Below, piece after piece: positions 1 to 8,440 of a stretch of DNA of 21,207 nt (position 1 is the first letter of the stretch; every line of letters begins with the position of its first letter). The translations under genes were made by a program, and so were the position numbers. The stretch is taken from the IMG/VR virus record IMGVR_UViG_3300012359_000049, positions 1-21,207 of that record; one strand, 5' to 3'. This stretch comes from a virus. Below the pieces are notes generated by a model that worked only from the letters and a program-made list of their open reading frames with translations, had not been told where the DNA came from and made no database searches.

Positions 1-578
1 GCCCCTACAGCAGAATGTGTAGCGATAGTAAGTGTTCCCACAGAACCGGCTGAGGGTGTTTCCTGTGTTCCCGCGTTCGTCATGCCTGACCCGTAACCAT
101 TTCCATAGAGATAACTGAGAATAGGTGATGTTCCCGTATCAGGGTTTGCGCCGTTGATAAAGTTGCGCCCATCTGTTACTGATGGTGTCTGTGTGCCAGG
201 GGAAGGGGTTGTAAGAGCCGAAGATGAGAAAGCTGACCATCGAGGGGCTGCCGCAAATGTACCATCCGTGTTGGGCTGATTAAGGCGCAAGACGTTCGCC
301 TTCGCATTTGTGCCATCATAAGTAGCTACCTGAAGCCCTACCGCGTCTGTTGTGAACATCCATAGTTGACGCATCGCAGCCGTACCAGAAAGCGGTCGCG
401 GGACTAAAGGCCAGGATGCTGAAGGGGTAGTAGTTGTCGCACCCGCGCCTGTATCTGAGAAGCGAAACTCATTCGCGCCGTTACCCGAGCCGCCAAAAGC
501 GATAGCCGTACCTGTCCATGTAGGGGATGCGTCGGTGTTTGTATTGTACTGGACATTAAAAAGAGCATAATCTGCCAA
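1..578 (-). CDS. Beta-rich phage structural protein, tail/fibre region (3' part beyond window)
   Basis: The minus frame is open from an in-frame TAG at about 648 to the left edge and encodes about 192 residues rich in Gly, Thr, Ser, Ala and Asn, as in phage fibre or adhesin proteins. It has no ATG near its beginning. I place the start at TTG 578, which gives MADYALFNVQYN and has AGGTGA (583-588) four bases upstream; an earlier TTG at 611 is possible. A 64-aa ORF begun by an ATG at 598 lies in another frame and looks like a shadow. The gene follows the tail genes after a gap of about 150 nt with its own promoter, so it may be a receptor-binding, fibre or decoration-type protein made separately from the tail operon. 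I recognise no named family and no catalytic motif. Confidence 0.65.
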   Translation of the reverse strand, partial: MADYALFNVQYNTNTDASPTWTGTAIAFGGSGNGANEFRFSDTGAGATTTTPSASWPLVPRPLSGTAAMRQLWMFTTDAVGLQVATYDGTNAKANVLRLNQPNTDGTFAAAPRWSAFSSSALTTPSPGTQTPSVTDGRNFINGANPDTGTSPILSYLYGNGYGSGMTNAGTQETPSAGSVGTLTIATHSAVG

Positions 579-623
579 AGTTTCACCTTTGCCTTCATGC
601 CCCGTTTTCAATGCCCCGTAGCG

Positions 624-644
624 TTGTTGTAGTGCCCAACAACA
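624..644 (-). other. 7-bp inverted repeat in the leader of the left-end gene
   Basis: On the minus strand GTTGTTG and CAACAAC are separated by 7 bases, just after the predicted transcription start. No T-run follows, so it does not look like a rho-independent terminator. It may be a 5' leader hairpin or simply chance. Confidence 0.3.
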
Positions 645-655
645 GCTCTAAAACA

Positions 656-685
656 ATTATAAGCTATCTTTTAGCCTTTTGTCTA
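656..685 (-). promoter_or_regulatory. Promoter-like -35/-10 pair before the left-end gene
   Basis: On the minus strand, TAGACA (680-685, 5 of 6 matches to TTGACA) is followed after 18 bases by a perfect TATAAT (656-661). It lies just downstream of the 138-aa gene's stop and upstream of the left-end gene, with predicted transcription start near 645-650. This is the best promoter-like match I saw in the window. The call rests on consensus matching only. Confidence 0.55.
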
Positions 686-732
686 CAAAGCCGCCAGAAA
701 CGCGTATAATCAACGCTAGTATAGACGAGCTT

Positions 733-1149
733 TTAGTCTTCAGATACAACAAGCGTCCCGATAGCGAAACTCGCTACGACGCCTGTGTTGATCGTTTGTC
801 CGCTGATTGTCTGCCAATACAAAAGATTGCCTGACCCAAGTGTCGCTATATCAAAGGTGCCTACAGAAATAACCGTTCCCCAGTTCGCTGTAGCTGTGGG
901 GAACGTAATGACGCCATTATTGCTTATTTGATGCGGGGCTGTCCCGCCTGTGATCGCAGACCATGAAGATGAGCGTGCCATCGCTACACGCGCATACGAG
1001 CCGCCAGACACTTCTACATAGCCAGTACCATCATCAGCGGGCGCTGTTGTGAATAATGCGACATAGACATTTGTTGTCGGCGCAACAAACGTTGTCCCCT
1101 TCATCCAGTTTAGGAGTTGGTCTTCAAGGTACGAAGATTTCCCTGACAT
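733..1149 (-). CDS. Small tail/fibre-type protein (138 aa)
   Basis: Encodes 138 residues. An N-terminal helix-forming stretch (about 1-18) precedes a beta-rich body with the pattern VYVALFTTAP, then GTGYVEVSGGSYARVA, then a WGTVISVGTFDIATLG strand set. This resembles small siphovirus proteins annotated as tail fibre or minor tail proteins encoded after the hub, including the conserved EVSGGxYAR element; I make this match from memory. The ATG overlaps the TAA of the upstream gene as TAATG, with GGAG about 8 bases upstream, so the two are probably translationally coupled. No enzymatic motif is visible. The likely role is at the tail tip or in an attached fibre. Confidence 0.6.
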   Translation of the reverse strand: MSGKSSYLEDQLLNWMKGTTFVAPTTNVYVALFTTAPADDGTGYVEVSGGSYARVAMARSSSWSAITGGTAPHQISNNGVITFPTATANWGTVISVGTFDIATLGSGNLLYWQTISGQTINTGVVASFAIGTLVVSED

Positions 1150-1433
1150 TACAATACTCCAATTACATTCGCAATATCAACACGCACATCAGCAGCAACC
1201 CCTGGTAACGTACCCGTCATAAAGTCTTCTAATCGCGCGAAGTCATAGGCGAGGTTCAAGATAGCATTCTGATCGCCCACACCAATAGCTGCCGCGTTCA
1301 TATTCGCTACCGTCATTTGATGGCTATATGCTGAATTGCGCTCTCGTATCCATGAGAGCGTCGCTTTCAGTTGTTGCGCATCGCTGAGTACCACTTGTTG
1401 TATATGCGTCAAATCTACCGGTATAAGGGTCAT
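1149..1433 (-). CDS. Small hypothetical protein of the tail-tip region (94 aa)
   Basis: Unrecognised small protein, probably helical, with a patterned hydrophobic stretch IQQVVLSDAQQLKATLSWI near the N-terminus and an Ala/Val-rich C-terminus. I prefer ATG 1433 because a strong AAGGTGAG lies 4-5 bases upstream; the longest frame begins at GTG 1442, overlapping the upstream TGA as GTGA and giving 97 aa. It sits tightly between the hub protein and the fibre-like 138-aa protein, so a tail role or fibre-assembly chaperone role is plausible. Nothing in the sequence proves either. Confidence 0.6.
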   Translation of the reverse strand: MTLIPVDLTHIQQVVLSDAQQLKATLSWIRERNSAYSHQMTVANMNAAAIGVGDQNAILNLAYDFARLEDFMTGTLPGVAADVRVDIANVIGVL

Positions 1434-1438
1434 TATTC

Positions 1439-4400
1439 TCACCTTTTCTTAAAGTAATTAAAAAACTTATGCCATGAGCCTATGATAGCCCCATCTGTGC
1501 AACTTACATCATAGGTATACAATATACCGCCATCGCTTTTCAACATTGTTGATGCTTGTATACCAGTGATGAAATACTGATGATTAATTATCTTGCCTTC
1601 AGGGAAGAATACCGTAAGATACTGACCAGCAGCTAAACCTTCACGCAACGTACTGAATTGGAATGCTGTCGCTAACTTCGCATACTGTGTGAGTCTTGCC
1701 TGAGCAAGCGCGTCAGCATCAACCCGCATAAGCGGCACTGCCTGAAGCGTGCCCTTGCCGCTTTCTGTCGTAGCGATAATGCCGCTAGAATGATCTAACG
1801 ATGCGATGAGTTGCTGTTGGGCGACATCATTCGCGATAGCCGTATAGTCAATACCGCCGTTATATGAGATTGTCAGTATATCTGTTGATAACAGCACCGT
1901 ATTCGTTGCGTCCTGAATAATACTAGGAGAACCTGTTGTAAAGTAGAAGTTTTTCCCATGTTCCACGCCCAACTCGCCAACGGTTACAATTGCCCCATTT
2001 AGTAGCATCGTCGGTTTCCCATAGACAGGATACCTCAAATTCCACGTTGTTGTTGTACCATCTCCCTTGCGTATATCACTGACGGGGATAGTATCAATTG
2101 CGTCAGTGATAAATTGTCTATTTCTATAGAGAGGAGTGTTGTAAATAACTGTCGGCTGTCTTGCCATGAGAATATCGCCATTAGCCGAAGATATAACAAT
2201 GGGCGATGGGTTTCTTGTCACTGTTGTAAAGAGTAGCCCGCGTAACTCGTTTATGTTCCACCACAAGTCACTCTGCGTAGCAAAATCAGATAACATCCCA
2301 TCACACATCTTGGTATTTTTACTGCCACTTGTTGATGATAAGCTCCCCGTATCAATTCCAGGCGCGCGTACTGTTAAGAAAAAGTCGCTGACAATCGGCG
2401 TTTGTGTTGCATCAGTCGTACTTAAATTTACCTGAGTTTGTATACCGACGCCGCTGAGAGGGGAACCAGCCTCACGTGCTAAGATGTTATACCAGTAAGC
2501 AATGCCTCCATCATTGAGATATCCAATATTCCCAACGCTTGTTATATCAGTATCAGCTACTTGAGCAACCTGTACGCCATCCCAAAAGCAGGTAATCAGC
2601 GGCCCAAAGAATGACACATGCAATGTATGATATGCACCGCGTATAAAATTAATCGCTATAGGGGCGACAATCTGCGTAGTAACCGCGTTTACCCGCTTGT
2701 TTATAAACAGCGTTTGCGGAGTGCCGACGCCCGCGCTATCAATCACATGTGCCTGATAATAGTTGTTTATGTCGATATAACGAAAAACGATACCGCTATT
2801 ATTGCTCTGCCCTACAACACAATATATATCCCCATCAGCAGTATCTACTTTATTCCATAGTACTGCTGCATTTTGCCCTCCTGTGAGAGCTAAACGATGA
2901 TTGACCGTATCTATCGACATTACTACAGGCAAACCACCGTATAAAGCTACTGTGCCGCCAAATATACGCGGAACATTCCCCCAAAATACCGTTGAGTAAT
3001 CTTGTGAAGAGTCAACACTATAGTTATCAACTATCGCTAATTGCTCACTGATAAGGCCAGGTAAATCATCACCTGATGCTAACGCATCCCATGTATTCCC
3101 TCTATCAGTTGACACATTCACATTCACGCTAGAGCCAAGTGGCGTTTCTTGCTTCCAACTTATTGATGCGCCGCCCAAATAGGGGATATTATTTCCAGCG
3201 GGAAGAGGAACAGTGCCGCCGAACGCCCGCGCAACATATGGAGATGATACTGGTATAAGTGTCTGACTCGTTCTTGAACCCGCACTCGCATACTGCTGTA
3301 CGACATTCCATACCAGACTTGATAACACCGGTAGTTGCGTCAAATCTGATGTGGAGAATGATGCTTTCACCTTTACGCTCAAGCCCGAGACATTCATGCC
3401 CGTAGTAATGCCAGGGATAGTCCCGCCATTAGAACATGCTTGCCATGTAGAACCCCCGTTTATAGACGTTGATACAGCGAGTGTTTCCGCGCCGCCGCTA
3501 CTATCTGGCCCCCATGATATTTGTGAGCCGCCCGCTGCCCCGACAGCACTGATAGAATGTGATGCGCTTGTCCATACAGCGGGCTGTGTGTAGGGAACCA
3601 TCACAAAATTATCAAACTTTGACGGAGACCCGCTACTATTATGATTGTTATACGCACGTGCGCCGACATACCCCGCTGACAAAAACTTTGTATCCGTCGT
3701 GCTGCCAAGCGCGGTTGATGAATTGTTCCAGTAGACAGTATGCGTACCGCCGACAACGACAAGGCGCACATGATACCACGTATTTGTGATGACCGTAGTC
3801 GTCGCGCTCCACAACTCCGTAGAACTGCTTGTATTAGAGCTGTTACTGGCGCGATGTATCATTACTGTGCCAGGGTCGCCTTTTATCTGCAAGATATATG
3901 CATAGCTATTATCCGCCGAAGACCAATAAGTAGTCCTGTAAATGATAGCCGCGCGCATATGCGTACCTGTTATCATAAGATCACAATCTATGATAAAATC
4001 GGCAACCTGCCCCGCGAAGTCAAAGCGCACATTTGAGGATTTCAGCGCATCGTCTTGATAAATACGATAGATGCCGCTTGATACCGATTGTGACCCTGTA
4101 CCATTGTCATACAATGTCTGCCCTGAAATAGAGCCATTATTCCAATCTCTTGTTATCGGCGTCGTACCTGTGAGCGCGACAATAGAACCGGTAAACGCGC
4201 AATTAGAGAATGTCGCGCCATCCTCGTTGAAAGAAGTCGTATCAGGATAGATGTAAGAAGCTGATGCGCCGCTTGGCGCGAGCGTTAATTTCCCTGTGTT
4301 GGCCGAAGCGTTTATCAGTGACCCATTGCTCCATGAAGCTCTATCTACGTTCGCTTCCTGGAGATAACTCGCAGTGATGCCCTCTGCTTTCAACTGTTGC

Positions 4401-5461
4401 GCATGCATACGCACAACAGCATCACCCGCATTAGTCGCGGTAAACTCATCGCCTGTGTATACCAGCTTATCAACAAGATACGCATTATCTTTCCCAACGA
4501 TGAGAAAAAATGTCGTGAGGGGATTGCTGCCTGAAATTGGCATACGTTCTATTCTATCAATGAAACCAGTAAATTTATTTCCAAGCTCGCCATCATCAAT
4601 AGTGATGGTCATATTCTCAGATAGCGTCATCCCAACGCTGTCGCTCACACCAAAACTACATGTTGACCGCTGGCTTACATCATCCCCAAATGTTAGCGGT
4701 ATCTGTTGCAGTAATATGTCTACGATTGCGCTATTTATTTGTACCCGTAACCCTGTATATGGAACAAAAGCCGATACCAATGCCGCTGATAACGTACCCA
4801 CTCCTGACATAGTAGCTGTCAGTGCCACTGTATTGAGCAAAAGTGGCGCGGTAAGCGTTCCTACGCCACTCATTGTAGCTGCTAAAGCAATACCTGTACT
4901 GGTGAACGCGCTTGTTGTCACCTGCAAATCTGAAGCAACGCCAAAGGATGCTGAGTTAGAAAGATAGAAAACAGGGTTATCGCCGCCCGCGTTCGTGCTT
5001 GAGTCATGCCACCACGCATCAATATACAGTTGGTCAGTTGTAGCAAATGACTGTAAAGGGAAAGCAGTAGCAGGAGAAGTCCAGGTCGTTTTTGCGGTGG
5101 CAGTGACATTCGTGACGATGTCAGCAATATGTGTATACACACCGCCTATCAGCGTGAAGAAGCGTAGGGTGAGGTTTGTTGTCGCACTCTGAAACGCGAC
5201 AGACATGGTGAAAGATGCTTGCCAGTTCGCAGCCGCGAAACTTCCTGCTCCTGGTGTAAATACCCATCCATGTCCTGTTGGGGTAGCGGGTATAGAAGTA
5301 ACTGTCGCGGATGTGCCGCCTTGTGATAGCACTTCAGCATAGACATTGGAGCCTGTTGTTGTCGTGGTTCTACTTGTCTCCGCACCGCCAGTACTTGTTG
5401 ACATATCACATGCGGTTGTCAACCCGCTATCTGCTACAGCGGAGCCATATAAGACCGTCAT
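1439..5461 (-). CDS. Hub/minor tail protein with two inserted lectin-like domains (1340 aa)
   Basis: Likely tail-tip hub or tail-associated protein, encoded directly after the tape measure; start ATG 5461 follows GAGGA. Layout by eye: residues 1-185, a Thr/Ser-rich beta-sandwich; about 192-230, two copies of a 20-residue repeat with core ATMSGVGTL; about 235-345, a hub-like domain whose pattern TCSFGVSD, then ITIDDGELGNKFTGFIDRIE resembles siphovirus hub domain I; about 440-625 and 820-1000, two sandwich domains of LamG/concanavalin type (YHVRLVVVGGTHTVYW and YHTLHVSFFGPLITCFWDG); about 1040-1330, a second hub-like part (DLWWNINELRGLLF, then YRNRQFI). The hub thus appears split by about 670 residues of putative glycan-binding domains. 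No peptidase or lysozyme motif is visible. Hub role is fairly likely; sugar binding is inference. Confidence 0.75.
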   Translation of the reverse strand: MTVLYGSAVADSGLTTACDMSTSTGGAETSRTTTTTGSNVYAEVLSQGGTSATVTSIPATPTGHGWVFTPGAGSFAAANWQASFTMSVAFQSATTNLTLRFFTLIGGVYTHIADIVTNVTATAKTTWTSPATAFPLQSFATTDQLYIDAWWHDSSTNAGGDNPVFYLSNSASFGVASDLQVTTSAFTSTGIALAATMSGVGTLTAPLLLNTVALTATMSGVGTLSAALVSAFVPYTGLRVQINSAIVDILLQQIPLTFGDDVSQRSTCSFGVSDSVGMTLSENMTITIDDGELGNKFTGFIDRIERMPISGSNPLTTFFLIVGKDNAYLVDKLVYTGDEFTATNAGDAVVRMHAQQLKAEGITASYLQEANVDRASWSNGSLINASANTGKLTLAPSGASASYIYPDTTSFNEDGATFSNCAFTGSIVALTGTTPITRDWNNGSISGQTLYDNGTGSQSVSSGIYRIYQDDALKSSNVRFDFAGQVADFIIDCDLMITGTHMRAAIIYRTTYWSSADNSYAYILQIKGDPGTVMIHRASNSSNTSSSTELWSATTTVITNTWYHVRLVVVGGTHTVYWNNSSTALGSTTDTKFLSAGYVGARAYNNHNSSGSPSKFDNFVMVPYTQPAVWTSASHSISAVGAAGGSQISWGPDSSGGAETLAVSTSINGGSTWQACSNGGTIPGITTGMNVSGLSVKVKASFSTSDLTQLPVLSSLVWNVVQQYASAGSRTSQTLIPVSSPYVARAFGGTVPLPAGNNIPYLGGASISWKQETPLGSSVNVNVSTDRGNTWDALASGDDLPGLISEQLAIVDNYSVDSSQDYSTVFWGNVPRIFGGTVALYGGLPVVMSIDTVNHRLALTGGQNAAVLWNKVDTADGDIYCVVGQSNNSGIVFRYIDINNYYQAHVIDSAGVGTPQTLFINKRVNAVTTQIVAPIAINFIRGAYHTLHVSFFGPLITCFWDGVQVAQVADTDITSVGNIGYLNDGGIAYWYNILAREAGSPLSGVGIQTQVNLSTTDATQTPIVSDFFLTVRAPGIDTGSLSSTSGSKNTKMCDGMLSDFATQSDLWWNINELRGLLFTTVTRNPSPIVISSANGDILMARQPTVIYNTPLYRNRQFITDAIDTIPVSDIRKGDGTTTTWNLRYPVYGKPTMLLNGAIVTVGELGVEHGKNFYFTTGSPSIIQDATNTVLLSTDILTISYNGGIDYTAIANDVAQQQLIASLDHSSGIIATTESGKGTLQAVPLMRVDADALAQARLTQYAKLATAFQFSTLREGLAAGQYLTVFFPEGKIINHQYFITGIQASTMLKSDGGILYTYDVSCTDGAIIGSWHKFFNYFKKR
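4780..4890 (-). repeat. Tandem 20-residue coding repeat in the hub protein
   Basis: The hub protein carries two adjacent copies at about residues 192-230: ALAATMSGVGTLTAPLLLNT and ALTATMSGVGTLSAALVSAF. The shared core ATMSGVGTL is identical in both. The repeat lies between the N-terminal sandwich and the hub domain and may be a linker. Coordinates are approximate. Confidence 0.7.
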
Positions 5462-5468
5462 CTATTCC

Positions 5469-8414
5469 TCATTTTAGGTTTAAGTTTAGTCTGAGATTGT
5501 CTATCATGTAACCGCCAAGAGCTTGAGCAAGGGTGCGCCCATCTATCTGCAAGTAAATATTTTGCTCCCCGCGCTGCATGTTGTTGTTATATGTTCCAGT
5601 AGGGACGGTCTGATGCCCAGGAAACGCCATGTTTGGTGTTTTCAACATCACATCCATAGGCTTTAAGAGTGATACCAATGCAGCATTTAACGCTGGCGCT
5701 GAGCGCACAATCCCTGTCGCTATTGTATTGACTAATGCGGGGCCAGTCTTATCTAAATCCATAAGTGGCCCTTCTTTCGCGGGGGAGTGTGGAAGTAAAT
5801 TACGTATAGCCGTTACCGCGTTATTAAATGCGCCTGTTACCCAACTTATGCCAGCAGTAATGCTATTCGCGAAAGCATGCATGATATTCGCGCCAGCAGT
5901 TGCAACCGAGCTTACTAACCCGTTAAGGATACTCAACGCAGTCGTTTTTACGTTATTAAATATTTGTCCCACTCTGCCTATAAGCTGACTAAGAGTCGTA
6001 ACTATCGCACTTACAATAAGCACTGCTTCTATTGATAGCCTCGCGCGCATATTATTAAAATACCCTATAGCATAGTTAACCATACTCATAATGGCCGCTC
6101 CCACTCTACCAGGGAGTGTCATAAAGAAGTTTATAATAGCATTTATCATATCTGGGATAATAGAATGTCCTACAAGCGCATCTGACAAGGCTTGAAACAC
6201 CCCCTTCACCCCATCAACAAATCCCGTTACTATTCCTGTGATAGTGAACCATGCCATTTGAAAGAGACCAACAATAATTTGCCATGCGCCCTGGAATATG
6301 TTGACGATACCATTCCACATAGTTTGCAGATCAGCGCCAAGTTTCCCAAAATTTCCCGTAAATAAATCAAGGATAAGATTAAGAAAACCAGATATAAGTT
6401 GTACAACCCCTGCAACAAACTTTCCTATGCCGCCAATAATAACAATCAAACCAGATAGAAAACCAGCTATTCCCTTGATAATAGCCGCCAAAGCAATAAC
6501 AACAGCTATTATAGCCATTACCAACACAACGCCTATGATTGCCGCTACGACACCGACAATACCGCCCACCATCTTTAAGACAGGCGCAAGTTTCACAAGT
6601 TCTTGCCCTATCGTATTTAGCGCGGGTTGCAAGTCGCTTTTCCACATCGCTACAAGTTGCCGCCACACAGGGAGGAAGTTCGCAACAAGAAAGCCCCATA
6701 TCTGCATCATGGGTGGGCCAAGATGCTGCTGCATCCATTGCCCTGCTTGTTGACACCAATGCGCGAAGTTCTGTAGAGCAGGCACAATATTCGCATCTAA
6801 CACACTCGCAAAGTGTTGCACTGTCTTCACGATATTGTTAAATATCGGTCCGAAGTTCGCCCCTACCCAGGCGATAAACGTCATGAATGCTACGCGCACA
6901 TTTTCAACACCCTGGCGTACTTGAGGAAAAGCGGTATACAGTTTCATAAATGCATACCATGCGACTGCGATAGCCGCACCTATAGCAAGAAGCGGCCACG
7001 TAGCAGCAATGACCGCGCCAGCTAATGACCACATAGCAGGAATAAGCCAGGATAATAACGCAATAGCAATCGTCCCTATTATTGGGACGACAATCTGCAA
7101 ATTATTCTTTAGCCATGTCGCGGCGCCGCCAGCAGTTGTCATAGTCGTCGCCCATGCGCTGAATGATTTCGCAAGCGGAGAAAGAAACCCACTGATCTTT
7201 CCAAGAATACCTTCTAATGCTGTCATGGCACGATCAATTATCTGTGTTTTATCTACCCATTGCCCAAAAGCTACAATAGCATCATGTACCCCTCCCGTAG
7301 CCTTTGAGAGATGAGGGATAATCTGCAAGCCAACAATAATGCCAAGAGCTTGTAATGCCGCCCAAGTACGGGCCGCTTGCATATTCAGGCCCTGTAGTGC
7401 TACTTCCCACCCAAGAACCGAACCTTTGCTGCCGGTCATCTTTTCTATAACGCTCGCAACTGTTTCCCTGAAAGCCTTCATATGCGTACCGGTAAGATCA
7501 AGGAATGCGCGGAGAGAACGCTGACCGCCGATCATCAAAGAAACCGCGTCATCAAACGGTTTTGACATGTATGGGCCAGCTTTTAATGCTGCATCATAAA
7601 CTAGCTGCAAAGCATCGGGGAGAGACTTCTTAATCGTGTTCGCTAACACTGTTGAGTCTAGCCCAAGTTTGAGCATTTCTTTTGACGCTGAAGTTGTTGG
7701 GACGATCAAACTTTGTATCATAAAGCGCAGCGACGTAGCCGCTACAGATGCGTCAAGACCCGCATTGGTCATAGTAGCCATAGCAGATGCGGCATCAACA
7801 AAGCGCACGCCAAATTCTTGCATATACGGGAGTATAGGGCCAAGCGCCGATGCTATCTCCTCAAGGCTTAGCCTTCCATGCGCGACAGCCGCGATAAATC
7901 CATTCATGTACTGCGTAGCGTTATACTGCTTTGTACCATAGTCTGTCATTGCCGTAGCCAGAGCTTTCGCCACGTCCACGACATTCGCTTGTTCTATGAC
8001 AGCCCCTTTTGCCGCCACAGCGAGCGTGTTTTGGGCCTCAGCGCCACGCTGACCTGCCGAAATAATGTTATACATGGCTGTTAATAGTGGCCCTGTCAGC
8101 ACCCCTGTATCAGCCGAGACAGCTAAAATAGCAGAACCCATCTGCTTCATATTGTCAGTAACATCACCCGCGCCTGTAACGAGCCTAATCATCCCTTGTT
8201 GAAAATCACCGGCCGCTTTTACCGCAATAACTCCAAGTCCCACGGCAATAGCTGCTACCGCCGCTACAGCGATAAGAGAGAACGCCGCAAATGCTCTACC
8301 AGCACTAGCAACAGCGCCCTCAGTAGCGCCTAGAGAGCCAATGATAGCATTTACCGCGCTTGTTACCGCAGCATATGATGCTCTAAATGAAAAGAGGATA
8401 CTCGCTATTTCTAT
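5469..8414 (-). CDS. Tail tape measure protein, TP901-type core (about 981 aa)
   Basis: Tape measure protein that sets tail length and fills the tail tube. The family core is clear at about residues 85-300: SADTGVLTGPLLTAMYNIIS, SLEEIASALGPILPYMQEFG and AAASATMTNAGL-like helices typical of PhageMin_Tail/TP901. Long hydrophobic stretches at about 440-490 and 610-682 fit the segments thought to enter the host membrane. The C-terminus has the common LPHSPAKEGPL motif. The frame is open upstream of GTG 8243 to a TAG at 8427-8429 and this part still reads as tape measure sequence (Ala-rich helices). No ATG, GTG or TTG precedes 8243. A perfect AGGAGG (8423-8428) stands 8 bases before ATA 8414, which I take as the start. 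Numbering is from that ATA. Confidence 0.88.
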   Translation of the reverse strand: MEIASILFSFRASYAAVTSAVNAIIGSLGATEGAVASAGRAFAAFSLIAVAAVAAIAVGLGVIAVKAAGDFQQGMIRLVTGAGDVTDNMKQMGSAILAVSADTGVLTGPLLTAMYNIISAGQRGAEAQNTLAVAAKGAVIEQANVVDVAKALATAMTDYGTKQYNATQYMNGFIAAVAHGRLSLEEIASALGPILPYMQEFGVRFVDAASAMATMTNAGLDASVAATSLRFMIQSLIVPTTSASKEMLKLGLDSTVLANTIKKSLPDALQLVYDAALKAGPYMSKPFDDAVSLMIGGQRSLRAFLDLTGTHMKAFRETVASVIEKMTGSKGSVLGWEVALQGLNMQAARTWAALQALGIIVGLQIIPHLSKATGGVHDAIVAFGQWVDKTQIIDRAMTALEGILGKISGFLSPLAKSFSAWATTMTTAGGAATWLKNNLQIVVPIIGTIAIALLSWLIPAMWSLAGAVIAATWPLLAIGAAIAVAWYAFMKLYTAFPQVRQGVENVRVAFMTFIAWVGANFGPIFNNIVKTVQHFASVLDANIVPALQNFAHWCQQAGQWMQQHLGPPMMQIWGFLVANFLPVWRQLVAMWKSDLQPALNTIGQELVKLAPVLKMVGGIVGVVAAIIGVVLVMAIIAVVIALAAIIKGIAGFLSGLIVIIGGIGKFVAGVVQLISGFLNLILDLFTGNFGKLGADLQTMWNGIVNIFQGAWQIIVGLFQMAWFTITGIVTGFVDGVKGVFQALSDALVGHSIIPDMINAIINFFMTLPGRVGAAIMSMVNYAIGYFNNMRARLSIEAVLIVSAIVTTLSQLIGRVGQIFNNVKTTALSILNGLVSSVATAGANIMHAFANSITAGISWVTGAFNNAVTAIRNLLPHSPAKEGPLMDLDKTGPALVNTIATGIVRSAPALNAALVSLLKPMDVMLKTPNMAFPGHQTVPTGTYNNNMQRGEQNIYLQIDGRTLAQALGGYMIDNLRLNLNLK

Positions 8415-8422
8415 TGCTGTAT

Positions 8423-8428
8423 CCTCCT
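8423..8428 (-). promoter_or_regulatory. Ribosome binding site that places the tape measure start at ATA
   Basis: A perfect AGGAGG on the minus strand lies 8 bases upstream of ATA 8414 in the tape measure frame. The only other standard-type start in that region, GTG 8243, has no comparable site. An in-frame TAG at 8427-8429 overlaps the site, so initiation must be downstream of it. Confidence 0.6.
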
Positions 8429-8440
8429 ATCTAATCTAAA

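Noticed and set aside
404-598. 64-aa minus-strand ORF from ATG 598
   Set aside because: It overlaps the better-supported left-end gene in another frame; the alternative frame is open to the edge and has a good ribosome site before TTG 578.
624-644. Terminator after the 138-aa gene
   Set aside because: The inverted repeat has no T-run on the transcribed strand and lies after the predicted promoter, so it cannot be a classical rho-independent terminator of the tail operon.
4374-4967. 197-aa plus-strand ORF antisense to the hub gene
   Set aside because: It lies wholly opposite a strongly supported coding gene and shows no domain or ribosome site, so I read it as a shadow of that gene's composition.
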